A stretch of DNA of 64,000 nt from Cryobacterium sp. Y11 (GTDB lineage: Bacteria; Actinomycetota; Actinomycetes; Actinomycetales; Microbacteriaceae). The stretch spans positions 62,001-126,000 of the forward strand of contig NZ_PJJO01000051.1 of NCBI RefSeq assembly GCF_002929535.1, read 5' to 3'. This document shows positions 8,252-19,314 of this stretch, one piece after another. Position numbers and translations under genes: made by a program. Under the pieces are notes generated by a model. The model was not told the origin of the DNA, ran no database searches, and worked only from the letters and a program-made list of their open reading frames with translations. Position 1 is the first letter of the stretch; each line of letters opens with the position of its first letter.

Positions 8252-9746
8252 TTCGACGTCGCCCGATTTAACGTCGCCTGATGTCACGTCAGCCGGGCGG
8301 CTGCGCCCGTTTCGCCGTGCGCTGTGGCTGCTCGTGGGCGGACTGATGGTGGCATGCCTTGCACTCGTCGCCGTCAACCTGATCAGTGGTCCCCGGCTCG
8401 TTTCGGTCGACGTCGACACCACGGCCGTGGTCTCCGCCGCCAACCAGCGGCTGGTGCTCGAGGCCAACCGCCAGCTGGTCGATGTGACCAGGGACCAGGT
8501 GAGCATCGCACCGTCCACGAACTTCCAGCTCACGACGAGCGGCAACTCCGTCGTGATCTCCTTCCCGCAGCCACTGGCCTACAACACGGACTACGCGGTC
8601 TCCGTGCGGGGCGTCACCGGGGCAGCGGTCGAGCGTCAATCCACTCTCAGTACAAAATTCAGCACCGCCGAACCGTCGCTCTACTACCTCAGCCGGGCGG
8701 TACCGGCGACCGGCGCCGATAGTCGGGGCGCCGACCGAATCCTGCGCACGACGGTCGGCTCGACCGAAACCACGGTTGCTTTTGAGTTCGCGAACATTCA
8801 GGAGTTCGTGCCGATGGGCAGCGAGCTGGCGGTCGTTGCGGCCCGCTCCGACCTCGGCAGTGTCGATCTGGCATCCGCTCTGTACCGCGTCGGCGCCGAC
8901 GGCGCCGCCGAAGAGCTCAACCTGCCCGGTACCGGACTCGTGCAGGACCTGCAGGCCGCTCCAGGCCAGTCGCTGCTCGGCTTTCGGTTCACCAGCGCAG
9001 CGGATGCCCCCGGCCCGCACTACGAGAATGTGCTGTTCACCCTCGATCTACGTACCAACGCTTCCACTGCGGTGCCCGGCCTGTCTGGGAACCCCCTCAG
9101 CGTCACGACCTGGGGATTCATGACCGGCCGGGCCGATATCGTCGCGCAACAATACGACTCGACCCTGCTCCTGATCAATCCGCTGGATCAGTCCGGCGGT
9201 AACCCGCTCGAAAACGAACCAGAGTTCCAGCCGCCGGTTCCGCTCGGACAGTTCGCCAACCTCACCGCATTCGCTCCCGACGGGGTGCGCATCATCGCCG
9301 CCGACCGTAACGGGCAGTACGTGCTTGACCTGTCGCAGGGGACCGAGTCGGCGATCGTGCCGCAAAGCGTGGAAGGCACAACCCGGTACACGGCGCAGCT
9401 GCGCTTTTTGGCCGGGGGAGACGGGGAAACGGATGCCGACAGATACGTGCAGCGCATTGCCGAGTTCGCTCCGGAGACCGGTTCCGTGCGCCAGTTCCTG
9501 TCCCTCGTGGCTGGCGGTGAGGCGCGTACCGTCTACGCGCCGGCATCCGCTTCGGAAACCATCGTCGGCTTCGAGCTGTCACCGAATGACCAGTACCTCG
9601 CCGTGCAGATCGTGCCCAACCGCAACACCGAGCTCTCGGACGGATACCCGGTGAATGCTCAGGCAGTGGATGCGACGACCGTGTTTGTGAACATCGCCAC
9701 CGGCGAGGTGCGCCGCAGCGTGCTCGGCTTCGACGCCACCTGGTAG
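8241..9746 (+). CDS. Membrane-anchored extracytoplasmic protein, function unknown
   Basis: I do not recognise a named family. The 501-residue product has a short polar N-terminus with TSPD repeats, one membrane anchor at about residues 30-50 and a long extracytoplasmic part. Residues about 75-135 look like an Ig-like domain (patterns such as VVISFPQPLAYNTDYAVSV), and the remainder has repeated short beta-rich blocks that could form a propeller. It starts inside the TIGR03943 gene, so it is probably co-expressed with that permease. ATG 8241 and ATG 8232 are both possible starts; neither has a clear ribosome-binding site. Confidence 0.7.
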   Translation: MSTDSTSPDLTSPDVTSAGRLRPFRRALWLLVGGLMVACLALVAVNLISGPRLVSVDVDTTAVVSAANQRLVLEANRQLVDVTRDQVSIAPSTNFQLTTSGNSVVISFPQPLAYNTDYAVSVRGVTGAAVERQSTLSTKFSTAEPSLYYLSRAVPATGADSRGADRILRTTVGSTETTVAFEFANIQEFVPMGSELAVVAARSDLGSVDLASALYRVGADGAAEELNLPGTGLVQDLQAAPGQSLLGFRFTSAADAPGPHYENVLFTLDLRTNASTAVPGLSGNPLSVTTWGFMTGRADIVAQQYDSTLLLINPLDQSGGNPLENEPEFQPPVPLGQFANLTAFAPDGVRIIAADRNGQYVLDLSQGTESAIVPQSVEGTTRYTAQLRFLAGGDGETDADRYVQRIAEFAPETGSVRQFLSLVAGGEARTVYAPASASETIVGFELSPNDQYLAVQIVPNRNTELSDGYPVNAQAVDATTVFVNIATGEVRRSVLGFDATW

Positions 9747-9789
9747 CGGGCGGCTTTCACCTGCGCCGCTGCTCAAGCCTGTGCCGCTG

Positions 9790-10062
9790 CTAGAGCCCGC
9801 GGCGCTGCCGAGCGGTCACCCGCAGGCCGCTGGAGCGCAACCGCTCGATCATCTCGCGAAAGCTCACCGGCACCGCCCCGGCGGCCACAAGCTCGCCGTA
9901 GCTGGCCTCTGGAACGTCGTAGTGGTCGAGGTCGAAGCCGCGGCGGGGAATACCGGCCCGAGCCGCAAAATCGTGCAATTCATCAAGATTTGAGTCGCTC
10001 ACGAGGTGTGCCCACACCGTTCCGTGCGCTGGCCAGCTAGGCTGATCGATAAGTACTGCCAT
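9790..10062 (-). CDS. DUF4031 domain protein
   Basis: This 90-residue protein opens with MAVLIDQPSWPAHGTVWAHL, the conserved start of the DUF4031 family, and keeps the HYDVPEA segment near residue 48. Family function is unknown. ATG 10062 is chosen by homology to that opening; a TTG two codons upstream is also open. The start lies 6 nt after a TANNNT box, which fits a leaderless transcript. It converges on the 8241-9746 gene. Confidence 0.85.
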   Translation of the reverse strand: MAVLIDQPSWPAHGTVWAHLVSDSNLDELHDFAARAGIPRRGFDLDHYDVPEASYGELVAAGAVPVSFREMIERLRSSGLRVTARQRRGL

Positions 10063-10068
10063 TATCAA

Positions 10069-10074
10069 AGTCTA
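10069..10074 (-). promoter_or_regulatory. -10 box spaced for leaderless DUF4031 transcript
   Basis: On the minus strand TAGACT is followed by 6 nt and the ATG, and no Shine-Dalgarno is present. This spacing places transcription start at or next to the start codon, a common actinobacterial arrangement. Confidence 0.5.
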
Positions 10075-10123
10075 CGAGCCGCATTGTGTTTCACCGGTGG
10101 TTCCGACACGCCGCCCCGTTGGT

Positions 10124-10152
10124 TTGACCACGGGTAGCGGATCAGGTAAAGT
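10124..10152 (+). promoter_or_regulatory. Sigma-70-type promoter of rplU-rpmA
   Basis: A -35 element TTGACC (10124-10129) and a -10 element TAAAGT (10147-10152) are separated by exactly 17 nt. The predicted transcription start is near 10159. Confidence 0.75.
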
Positions 10153-10158
10153 CAACCC

Positions 10159-10313
10159 TTGGTGCGCGTTAGGCAATTTCAACGCAGATACCAAGGTTTT
10201 CTGAGTGTGCTGGGCCAACCGGTTCGTGCACGGCAGTCAATTTACAGCAGTCAATTCACACTGGTGAATTTTCAGATTCGGAGCCTTGGGCTCCCCAGAG
10301 ATTGGTACGTAAA
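10159..10313 (+). promoter_or_regulatory. Structured leader of rplU
   Basis: The predicted leader of about 155 nt holds a near-direct repeat (CAGTCAATTTACAG at 10234-10247 and CAGTCAATTCACA at 10248-10260), a 7-bp hairpin with 4-nt loop at 10253-10270, and a 5-bp hairpin at 10280-10294 (GGAGC/GCTCC). Leaders of ribosomal protein genes often bind the product for autoregulation; that role is inferred here. Confidence 0.45.
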
Positions 10314-10622
10314 GTGGTTTACGCAGTTGTGCGCGCCGGAGGGCGGCAGGAGAAGGTAGAGGTCGGTACCATCGTGACGATGGACCGAATCAAGGCTGAC
10401 AAGGACGGCAACGTCGAGCTGGCCGCCGTGCTTCTCGTCGACGGCGACAAGATCACCTCTGACTCTACGTCGCTGGCCAAGATCAAGGTCACCGCCGAGG
10501 TTTTGAACAACCTTCGTGGTCCGAAGATCGTCATCCAGAAGTTCAAGAACAAGACCGGGTACAAGAAGCGTCAGGGGCACCGTCAGGAGCTCACTCGCGT
10601 TCAGGTTACCGGCATCGCCTAG
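10314..10622 (+). CDS. rplU: 50S ribosomal protein L21
   Basis: The 102-residue product begins [18 protein letters not shown] and ends with the conserved [18 protein letters not shown], both diagnostic for L21, which binds 23S rRNA in the large subunit. GTG 10314 is chosen because it gives the family's usual N-terminus; the TTG at 10302 would add four residues. There is no strong Shine-Dalgarno. It forms an operon with rpmA, 18 nt downstream. Confidence 0.96.
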   Translation: MVYAVVRAGGRQEKVEVGTIVTMDRIKADKDGNVELAAVLLVDGDKITSDSTSLAKIKVTAEVLNNLRGPKIVIQKFKNKTGYKKRQGHRQELTRVQVTGIA

Positions 10623-10640
10623 GCCTGAGGAGATAGACAG

Positions 10641-10898
10641 ATGGCACACAAAAAAGGTGCGAGTTCCACTCGCAACGGTCGTGACTCGAACGCTCAGCGC
10701 CTCGGCGTAAAGCGCTTTGGTGGTCAGGTTGTCGGAGCTGGCGAGATCATCGTTCGCCAGCGCGGCACGCACTTCCACCCCGGCGTCAACGTTGGCCGTG
10801 GCGGCGACGACACGCTCTTCGCCCTCGCAGCCGGCTCGGTGCAGTTCGGCGCCAAGGGTGGCCGCAAGGTCATCAACATTTTGGTGGCAGCGGAATAG
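10641..10898 (+). CDS. rpmA: 50S ribosomal protein L27
   Basis: The 85-residue protein has the conserved N-terminus [20 protein letters not shown], which in L27 reaches toward the peptidyl transferase centre, and the motif [17 protein letters not shown] Shine-Dalgarno (GAGGAG) lies about 10 nt upstream. It is the second gene of the rplU operon and is followed by a terminator-like stem. Confidence 0.97.
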   Translation: MAHKKGASSTRNGRDSNAQRLGVKRFGGQVVGAGEIIVRQRGTHFHPGVNVGRGGDDTLFALAAGSVQFGAKGGRKVINILVAAE

Positions 10899-10938
10899 TT
10901 CGACAGCACAGTACTTTTTAGACAAGTACTGAGCACAG

Positions 10939-10974
10939 CGTCAGGGCGGGCTTCGGTCCGCCCTGACGTGTTTA
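10939..10974 (+). terminator. Terminator after rpmA
   Basis: An 11-bp perfect stem (arms 10939-10949 and 10958-10968) with an 8-nt loop containing TTCG is followed by TGTTTA. It lies between rpmA and obg. Confidence 0.75.
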
Positions 10975-11074
10975 TCCACGCATCATTCTTTGTTTGACGT
11001 TGTGTTCGCACGACGTCGTAGCACTGCAGTCGTTTCATCGCACCGTGTTTTGAAGCACTTTTTGCGCCACCTGA

Positions 11075-13578
<2,504 letters not shown>

Positions 13579-13706
13579 TTCGTGGCCTGCCTGAGCTGCG
13601 CTAAGCTGCCGAAGGCGCGTGCTGCGCGCTGTGGGTTGTCGCCGGAGGGCCAGTTACATGTGGGGGTGCACGTCGTGACCTGGATCAGCGCGGGGAAGGC
13701 GAGTCG

Positions 13707-14513
13707 ATGAGGGCTCACACCCCGGGCGTGGTTCGTTCGGCGGCGCGTATTGTCGTCAAGGTCGGTTCGTCGTCAATCAGCGGCGAGAATGCCGGGCAGA
13801 TCGCCGCACTTGTCGATGCCCTCGCCGAGGCACACGGCCGCGGCACCGAGGTCGTTCTGGTGTCATCCGGTGCGATCGCCATCGGAATGCCGTACCTGCA
13901 ATTGCAGGAACGGCCTACCGATCTGGCTACCCAGCAGGCGGCGGCATCAGTTGGCCAGAATCTCTTGATTTTTCGCTACCAGGACAGCCTCGACCGATAC
14001 GACATCGTCGCCGGTCAGGTGTTACTCACCGCGAGCGATCTCGACAACGCCACCCACCGCGGTAACGCTCAGAGGGCGATGGAACGCCTGATGGCACTGC
14101 GTATCCTACCGATCGTGAACGAGAACGACACCGTCGCCACGCATGAGATTCGATTCGGTGACAACGATCGGCTCGCAGCCCTCGTGGCCATTTTGATAAA
14201 CGCCGACCTGCTCGTGCTGCTCAGTGACGTCGATGCGCTCTACACTCGCCCGCCGCACCTGCCGGGTGCCGAGCGCATTTCGCATGTCGCATCGGGCGAT
14301 CCTTTGGTCGGCATGCAATTCGGCGCGACCAAGGTCAATGGGGTTGGCACGGGGGGAGCGAGCACTAAGATCACGGCCGCTCGGATCGCCGCTCAGGCCG
14401 GCACCGCTGTGCTCGTCACCGCCACCGGACTCGTTGCAGAAGCGTTGCGGGGTGAACCGGTCGGCACCTGGTTCGAACCCTCGAGTGCGCCGTCGGCCCT
14501 TCGCCTTCCCTGA
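13707..14513 (+). CDS. proB: Glutamate 5-kinase, second tandem copy
   Basis: This copy is the same length (268 residues) and by eye about two-thirds identical to the upstream proB across its whole length. It keeps VVVKVGSSSISGEN, VSSGAIAIG, IVNENDTVATHEIRFGDND and GVGTGGASTKITAAR, so all kinase motifs look intact. It also lacks a PUA domain. GGAAGG lies 8 nt before ATG 13707. It sits directly before proA, the classical place of proB, and its motif set looks the more canonical of the two. Both copies could make active enzyme, or form mixed oligomers with different feedback sensitivity; that is inference. Confidence 0.92.
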   Translation: MRAHTPGVVRSAARIVVKVGSSSISGENAGQIAALVDALAEAHGRGTEVVLVSSGAIAIGMPYLQLQERPTDLATQQAAASVGQNLLIFRYQDSLDRYDIVAGQVLLTASDLDNATHRGNAQRAMERLMALRILPIVNENDTVATHEIRFGDNDRLAALVAILINADLLVLLSDVDALYTRPPHLPGAERISHVASGDPLVGMQFGATKVNGVGTGGASTKITAARIAAQAGTAVLVTATGLVAEALRGEPVGTWFEPSSAPSALRLP

Positions 14514-14547
14514 GCCACTCACAGAGTCTCCCCGTGCTGCCTTGCGG

Positions 14548-14553
14548 TAAACT
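14548..14553 (+). promoter_or_regulatory. -10 box close to the proA start
   Basis: TAAACT lies 7 nt before ATG 14561, as expected for a leaderless transcript. A GAGGG is also present 3 nt before the ATG, so read-through from proB with normal initiation is equally possible. No good -35 is seen. Confidence 0.4.
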
Positions 14554-14560
14554 CGAGGGT

Positions 14561-15829
14561 ATGTTGCAGTCATTGAACGATGTAGCCCAGCTCACGCCGA
14601 CCCTGGAAGCCGCTCGCACGGCCTCCCTGTCGCTCGCTTCGGCGCCGACGGAAGTGAAGAACACAGCCCTCACGCTGACCGCCCAATCCCTGCGCGACCA
14701 CGTGGACGTGATCGTTGCCGCCAATCAGCTCGACCTCGACGCCGGTGCCAGCAACGGCCTCAGTGCCGGCCTGCTCGACCGGCTCAAGCTCGATGCGTCC
14801 CGCATCGTGGCCCTCGCCGATTCGGTCGATCAGATCGCTCTACTGACCGACCCGGTGGGCCAGATCGTGCGCGGGAGTAGCCTGCCGAACGGCATCAAGA
14901 TTAGCCAGGTTCGCGTGCCCTTCGGCGTCATCGGCGTTATTTACGAGGCGCGGCCCAACGTTACCGTTGACCTGGCCGCGCTCGCGCTGAAGAGCGGCAA
15001 CGCGGTCGTGCTTCGCGGCGGTTCGGCCGCCGAGAACAGCAACCGAGTGCTCGTTGATCTGGTGCAGTCGGCCATCGCCGTCGCCGGGCTCAACCCAGAC
15101 TCGGTGCAGACCATTGACCCCTTCGGTCGGGCCGGCGCGACCGAGCTCATGAAGGCCCGCGGCTACATCGACGTGCTCATTCCGCGCGGAAGCGCCAACT
15201 TGATTCAGACCGTGGTGACCGAATCGACGGTGCCAGTCATTGAGACCGGAGCCGGCGTTGTACACGTCTTCCTCGACGAGACGGCCGCCAAACAGTGGGC
15301 CATCGATATTGTGCACAACTCCAAGACTCACCGTCCGAGCGTGTGCAATGCACTCGAAACGCTGCTCGTGCACCGTACTGCGGCCGAACGGCTGCTTCCC
15401 GAGGTGCTTGGCAAGCTTGCAGAATCCGGTGTCACCATCCACGCGGATGCCCGGACCCGCGCCATCTACCCCAACGCCGTTCCGGCAACCGACGAGGATT
15501 GGGCAACGGAACACATGAGCCTGGATATTTCCGTGGCCATCGTGGATTCCCTCGATGAGGCGATCGCGCACATCCGTCGTTATTCGACCGGTCACACCGA
15601 GTCGATCATCACGAATGATCTACAGAACGCCGAGCGCTTCTTGAACGAAGTGGATTCGGCCGCGGTGATGGTCAATACGTCCACCAGGTTTACCGACGGC
15701 GGCGAGTTCGGGTTCGGTGCAGAGGTCGGTATTTCGACCCAGAAGCTACATGCTCGTGGCCCGATGGGTTTGCCGGAGCTGACCAGTACAAAATGGATCG
15801 TGCGCGGTAACGGACAGGTGCGCAGCTAG
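14561..15829 (+). CDS. proA: Gamma-glutamyl phosphate reductase
   Basis: The 422-residue enzyme reduces glutamyl-5-phosphate with NADPH in the second step of proline synthesis. The aldehyde-dehydrogenase-like fold is shown by VPFGVIGVIYEARPNVTVD near residue 123, the catalytic cysteine C262 in HRPSVCNALETLLVH, and the C-terminal FTDGGEFGFGAEVGISTQ. ATG 14561 gives the usual family start; an earlier in-frame TTG at 14534 would add nine unlikely residues. It follows the two proB genes. Confidence 0.96.
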   Translation: MLQSLNDVAQLTPTLEAARTASLSLASAPTEVKNTALTLTAQSLRDHVDVIVAANQLDLDAGASNGLSAGLLDRLKLDASRIVALADSVDQIALLTDPVGQIVRGSSLPNGIKISQVRVPFGVIGVIYEARPNVTVDLAALALKSGNAVVLRGGSAAENSNRVLVDLVQSAIAVAGLNPDSVQTIDPFGRAGATELMKARGYIDVLIPRGSANLIQTVVTESTVPVIETGAGVVHVFLDETAAKQWAIDIVHNSKTHRPSVCNALETLLVHRTAAERLLPEVLGKLAESGVTIHADARTRAIYPNAVPATDEDWATEHMSLDISVAIVDSLDEAIAHIRRYSTGHTESIITNDLQNAERFLNEVDSAAVMVNTSTRFTDGGEFGFGAEVGISTQKLHARGPMGLPELTSTKWIVRGNGQVRS

Positions 15830-15983
15830 GTTGACGGCTGGCGTCAGCTCAGTTCCGTGCTCACTCCCGCTAGAATAGGTGCAACGGCGTGAGTCGCCGC
15901 ACCCGTGCGCCGATCTGAACAGCCTGAGCTGATCTGAATGCTTGAGCAGCGTGCTGATGCAGTTGCGCCTGAATGGAGAACCG

Positions 15984-16193
15984 ATGTCTTTTGTGAGTAT
16001 CGCCCTGACCGAGGTCGAGCACATTGCCCTGCCCCTGCCCATCATTGTCTACCCGATGGTCGCCGCCGTGCTATTTCTTGCCCTCGGTGTCGTGCTGTGG
16101 AGCTTTCGCGATGTTTCCAACCGCCACAGCCCGAAGGCTGACGCCTACGCCGCCGCGCATGGCGGACACAGTTCCAGCACCGGTGGCCACTAG
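15984..16193 (+). CDS. Small membrane protein, function unknown
   Basis: The 69-residue product has one membrane segment at about residues 17-40 and a polar tail rich in H, S and G (HGGHSSSTGGH). ATG 15984 is chosen because GGAGA lies 5 nt upstream; an in-frame ATG at 15942 lacks one. A TAGAAT box at 15871-15876 and a small hairpin at 15885-15899 lie upstream and may be its promoter and early leader. Similar small proteins sit before nadD in related genomes, but I know no function. Confidence 0.65.
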   Translation: MSFVSIALTEVEHIALPLPIIVYPMVAAVLFLALGVVLWSFRDVSNRHSPKADAYAAAHGGHSSSTGGH

Positions 16194-16208
16194 AAACCTG
16201 ATTACACC

Positions 16209-16802
16209 GTGACAGTTCGTCGTCCGCGCATCGGCGTGATGGGCGGTACCTTCGACCCTATCCACCACGGACACCTCGTCGCCGCGAGCGAGGTCGCCCA
16301 GAGTTTCGACCTCGACGAGGTCGTCTTCGTCCCTACTGGGCAGCCCTGGCAGAAAAGTGGCGTGACCCATGGTGAACACCGGTACCTCATGACCGTCATT
16401 GCCACCGCGTCGAATCCGCGATTTACCACCAGTCGCGTCGATATCGACCGGGTCGGGCCGACCTATACGATTGACACCCTCCGGGACCTGCACGAGGAAC
16501 GACCAGACGCTGAACTGTTCTTCATCACCGGAGCGGACGCGATCACGCAGATCCTCGGCTGGAAGGACGTGCGCGAGTTATGGCAACTGGCCCATTTTGT
16601 CGCTGTGAGTCGCCCGGGGCATGAGCTGAGCGTTTCGGGTTTACCCAACCAGGACGTAAGCTTGTTGGAAGTTCCGGCACTGGCCATTTCGTCCACTGAT
16701 TGCCGGGCTCGGGTCAATCGGGGATTCCCGGTCTGGTATCTGGTCCCCGACGGGGTTGTCCAGTACATCTCAAAGCATCACCTGTATCGGAGTGTGGCAT
16801 GA
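16209..16802 (+). CDS. nadD: Nicotinate-nucleotide adenylyltransferase
   Basis: The 197-residue enzyme joins nicotinate mononucleotide and ATP to form deamido-NAD. The nucleotidyltransferase signature [12 protein letters not shown] is at residues 12-23, and the C-terminal SSTDCRARV corresponds to the family ISSTxIR motif. The start is GTG. Its stop overlaps the next gene (ATGA). Gene order nadD-(membrane protein)-rsfS is conserved in the order. Confidence 0.96.
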   Translation: MTVRRPRIGVMGGTFDPIHHGHLVAASEVAQSFDLDEVVFVPTGQPWQKSGVTHGEHRYLMTVIATASNPRFTTSRVDIDRVGPTYTIDTLRDLHEERPDAELFFITGADAITQILGWKDVRELWQLAHFVAVSRPGHELSVSGLPNQDVSLLEVPALAISSTDCRARVNRGFPVWYLVPDGVVQYISKHHLYRSVA

Positions 16803-17971
16803 CGTTGGGAGACCCTCAGCCGCTCAGCCGACGTCAAGCGCGTGAGCTCGCTCGCGGCGAAAACGCTACTCAGAACACGAATCCGCCAGTCGACGCGCCG
16901 GCTCTGACTCCCGCGGCGCTCCGCCCGTCCGCCCTCACGTCATCGCCCGGCACCGTTTCGTCACGGCGATCAACTAGGCATACCCCTGGTGAACCCGCTA
17001 AACGGGGTGAGCCCGCTGCGCCGATACTAGCTGAGCCCGCTGAACAGGTCGCAGCTACGGCATCCGCTGCCCCGAGTGACCCTGACGCCGGTTCTGGCGA
17101 TCTGGCTGAACCTACCCTGAGCCGTCGCGAGTTGCGCGCCCTGCGCGCCCGTCAGGAGGCCAGCGGGGCGGATGCTGCGGTCGCTGCACCGGTTGAGCCC
17201 GCGCTGATCAATACCGAGCCGATCCAACCGGAACTGATCCAACCGGAACTGATCGAGGCTGAGCTCATCGAAACCAAACCGGCCAGGCCGGGCGGGTTCG
17301 TTCTGATCGAGCCCGAGCGGATGTATGCCGAGCGGATACAGCCGGCACCAGTCGTTCCCCTCGCTGCCCCGAAGCGTCAAACGCCGCTGGCTCAGACGCC
17401 GCAGACTCAGGCGCCGCAGACTCAGGCGCCGCAGGCCCAAGTGGCGCGGCCGGCCGAACAGCGCGCGGCGTGGACACCGCCGGTCGGTCATTGGTCGCTC
17501 GAGCAGGGCGGGCAGTCCCACGAGCATGCTCCATCCCAGTCCCTTGACGAGCTGATCAACCGTGGCGTCGGCGCTGGCGGTATCCCCACGACCACGAATG
17601 CCCTCATTTTGCCGTCGATTCCCAATCAGGGCCCGAGCGTGAGCCCGATTTCGAACACCGGTGAGATTATGATCACCGGATCATTCGACCTGCCGCGAAG
17701 CCTCGGTTCCACCGGAGCTCACCCGAACCTGTTCGATCCCTCGGAGCTTGACCACGTGATGGACCAGCTGGACGCCGAACAACTCGGCGGTGACTCGGCG
17801 CCGGTGAGTGCCAGCCGCGCGGTGAGCACGCACGCCTCCACCCGAGGAATGCTGACCCCGCCAAAGAAACAGCGTGCAACTCTACCCATGGTGCTCGTGA
17901 TCACCACCGCCGTGCTCGCGGTCAGCGTCTTGGCCTTGTTCGTCACCGGCTATTTGCTGGGCATTTTCTAA
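16799..17971 (+). CDS. Low-complexity protein with C-terminal membrane anchor
   Basis: I do not recognise a family. The 390-residue protein is almost wholly disordered in composition (A, P, E, Q, T rich) with a single membrane segment near residues 365-388 at the very C-terminus, so the bulk is predicted on the cytoplasmic side as a tail-anchored protein. Tandem motifs include [13 protein letters not shown] near residue 140 and [16 protein letters not shown] near 200. A motif [13 protein letters not shown] at about 103-115 echoes [13 protein letters not shown] at the N-terminus, suggesting a repeated basic binding motif. It is coupled to nadD by ATGA overlap. Confidence 0.75.
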   Translation: MTLGDPQPLSRRQARELARGENATQNTNPPVDAPALTPAALRPSALTSSPGTVSSRRSTRHTPGEPAKRGEPAAPILAEPAEQVAATASAAPSDPDAGSGDLAEPTLSRRELRALRARQEASGADAAVAAPVEPALINTEPIQPELIQPELIEAELIETKPARPGGFVLIEPERMYAERIQPAPVVPLAAPKRQTPLAQTPQTQAPQTQAPQAQVARPAEQRAAWTPPVGHWSLEQGGQSHEHAPSQSLDELINRGVGAGGIPTTTNALILPSIPNQGPSVSPISNTGEIMITGSFDLPRSLGSTGAHPNLFDPSELDHVMDQLDAEQLGGDSAPVSASRAVSTHASTRGMLTPPKKQRATLPMVLVITTAVLAVSVLALFVTGYLLGIF

Positions 17972-18110
17972 TGTCGATTAATCAATCGTGCCAGCTCTCA
18001 ACTTTCCTGAGTCTCTCTGACTCATCGCCGGTTCCTCTCGACACCGTCGTTCCCCTCATCATCGCCAACAGCGCATTCACGCGCAGCGGCACAATCTCAA
18101 GGATTCATTC

Positions 18111-18512
18111 ATGACCACTTCTCCTCACGCCCTCGAGCTGCTCAAGATCGCCGTTGCCGCGGCCGACTCCAAGGGCGGAGAAGATCTCGTCGCCCTCGAC
18201 GTTTCCAACCCCCTTCCCCTCGCTGATATTTTCTTCATCGTCACCGGACGCTCGGAGCGCAACGTCGTTGCCATCGCCGGTGAGATCGAGGACAAGCTGA
18301 TCGAGGCCGGCTATAAGCCGTTGCGTCGTGAGGGGCGCGCGGCAGGCCGCTGGGTGCTCGTTGACTTCGGAGACCTCGTCGTGCACGTCTTCCACGAGGA
18401 AGAGCGCCAGTACTACTCCCTGGAACGTTTGTGGAAGGATTGCCCGGTAATCCCGACCGGGATTCCCGCCAAGGTGACGTCAGAAGTGGCCGTAGACGAG
18501 GTCGCGGAGTAG
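18111..18512 (+). CDS. rsfS: Ribosome silencing factor RsfS
   Basis: The 133-residue protein binds L14 and blocks subunit joining when nutrients are scarce. The family signatures ADIFFIVTGRSERNV near residue 38, GRWVLVDFGDLVVHVFHEEE near 80 and YYSLERLWKD are all present. AAGGA lies 9 nt before ATG 18111. The 139-bp gap before it shows no gene. Confidence 0.95.
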   Translation: MTTSPHALELLKIAVAAADSKGGEDLVALDVSNPLPLADIFFIVTGRSERNVVAIAGEIEDKLIEAGYKPLRREGRAAGRWVLVDFGDLVVHVFHEEERQYYSLERLWKDCPVIPTGIPAKVTSEVAVDEVAE

Positions 18513-18554
18513 CTTCGGTTTCGCAGATCACATTCTGTGTTGTAAGCTAACAAA

Positions 18555-18580
18555 GTTGTTTCGAAGAAATTCGAAACAAC
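18555..18580 (+). terminator. 11-bp hairpin with GAAA tetraloop before tRNA-Ala
   Basis: Arms 18555-18565 and 18570-18580 are perfectly complementary around a GAAA loop. It lies 42 nt after rsfS and 5 nt before the mature tRNA. It could end the rsfS transcript or be part of the tRNA precursor; there is no T tract. Confidence 0.5.
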
Positions 18581-18585
18581 AATCT

Positions 18586-18658
18586 GGGTCCGTGGCGCAG
18601 CTGGTAGCGCACCTGCATGGCATGCAGGGGGTCAGGGGTTCGAATCCCCTCGGATCCA
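18586..18658 (+). tRNA. tRNA-Ala (anticodon GGC)
   Basis: A 73-nt cloverleaf is visible: 7-bp acceptor stem (GGGTCCG with CGGATCC, one G-T pair), D stem GCGC, anticodon stem CCTGC/GCAGG with loop ATGGCAT giving anticodon GGC, and T arm GGGG-TTCGAAT-CCCC. The discriminator base is A and the CCA end is not encoded. Confidence 0.96.
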
Positions 18659-18680
18659 CCCGAATAGATCAGTAATAATA

Positions 18681-18710
18681 AAAAGCCCCGATAATGTCGG
18701 GGTTTTTTTT
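18681..18710 (+). terminator. Intrinsic terminator after tRNA-Ala
   Basis: A 6-bp G-C-rich stem (18686-18691 with 18697-18702) with a 5-nt loop is followed by eight T residues, and an A run precedes it. This is the classic form. Confidence 0.92.
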
Positions 18711-18902
18711 ATACTCATTTTGATCTGATGCATATCTCCGGAGCAGCGCAGCGAACAGTGGCGACTGTGAATCAGCTGTCCGAAAAAGAAACACCGCGTG
18801 GCGGGTATCGTAAATGGTATTCAGCAGTCATAATTCTTTAGTGGTTAGCCCACGGCGCATGAATGCAATTGCGCGAATTGAATTGATGAGACGCGGCTGC
18901 AC

Positions 18903-18932
18903 TTACCAGATGTTTTCTTTCGACAACATATT
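18903..18932 (+). promoter_or_regulatory. Possible lsr2 promoter in AT-rich upstream region
   Basis: TTACCA (18903-18908) and CATATT (18927-18932) are 18 nt apart, each matching four of six consensus bases, with a start predicted near 18939. The rest of 18711-18957 is AT-richer than its surroundings and holds no gene I can support; AT-rich DNA is what Lsr2 itself binds, so autoregulation is possible. Confidence 0.35.
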
Positions 18933-18957
18933 TGACAACTCATTGGAGAAGCACATC

Positions 18958-19302
18958 ATGAAGCAGACCACGGTTCAAGTAGTGGACGACCTCGACGGCA
19001 GCGTAATTGCGAATGGTTCAGGGGCTTCTGTCGCCTTCGCATTGGAGGGTGAATCCTACGAAATAGATCTGTCCGACACTAATCTTTCCGAGCTCCGAGC
19101 CGTATTGCAGCCGTACCTAAGCGTCGCACGACGGGTGGGATATGTTCCGGCTCAGCCACGCGGAGCGGGTGCAGCAAAGTCTGACCGCGCCGCATTGCAG
19201 GCAATCCGGGAATGGGCAGCCGCCAACGGCGTGCAGGTATCTGATCGCGGCCGCATTGCCGCAACCGTGCGCGAGGCTTACGCCAACGCCCACTCTAACT
19301 AA
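18958..19302 (+). CDS. lsr2: Lsr2 family nucleoid-associated protein
   Basis: The 114-residue protein bridges AT-rich DNA and silences xenogeneic genes, the actinobacterial counterpart of H-NS. The N-terminal dimerisation half starts TTVQVVDDLDGS and has the family pattern YEIDLSDTNLSELR near residue 40. The C-terminal DNA-binding half contains AIREWAAANGVQVSDRGRI, with the minor-groove RGR hook at about 99-101. Length matches the family (about 112). ATG 18958 is preceded by GGAGA; the longer open frame from 18814 has no family similarity. Confidence 0.95.
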   Translation: MKQTTVQVVDDLDGSVIANGSGASVAFALEGESYEIDLSDTNLSELRAVLQPYLSVARRVGYVPAQPRGAGAAKSDRAALQAIREWAAANGVQVSDRGRIAATVREAYANAHSN

Positions 19303-19314
19303 GACACGACCCCA

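Noticed and set aside
18586..18957. tRNA-Ala 3' end as an attachment site of an integrated element
   Set aside because: Downstream are a terminator and lsr2, with no integrase and no visible repeat of the tRNA 3' end.
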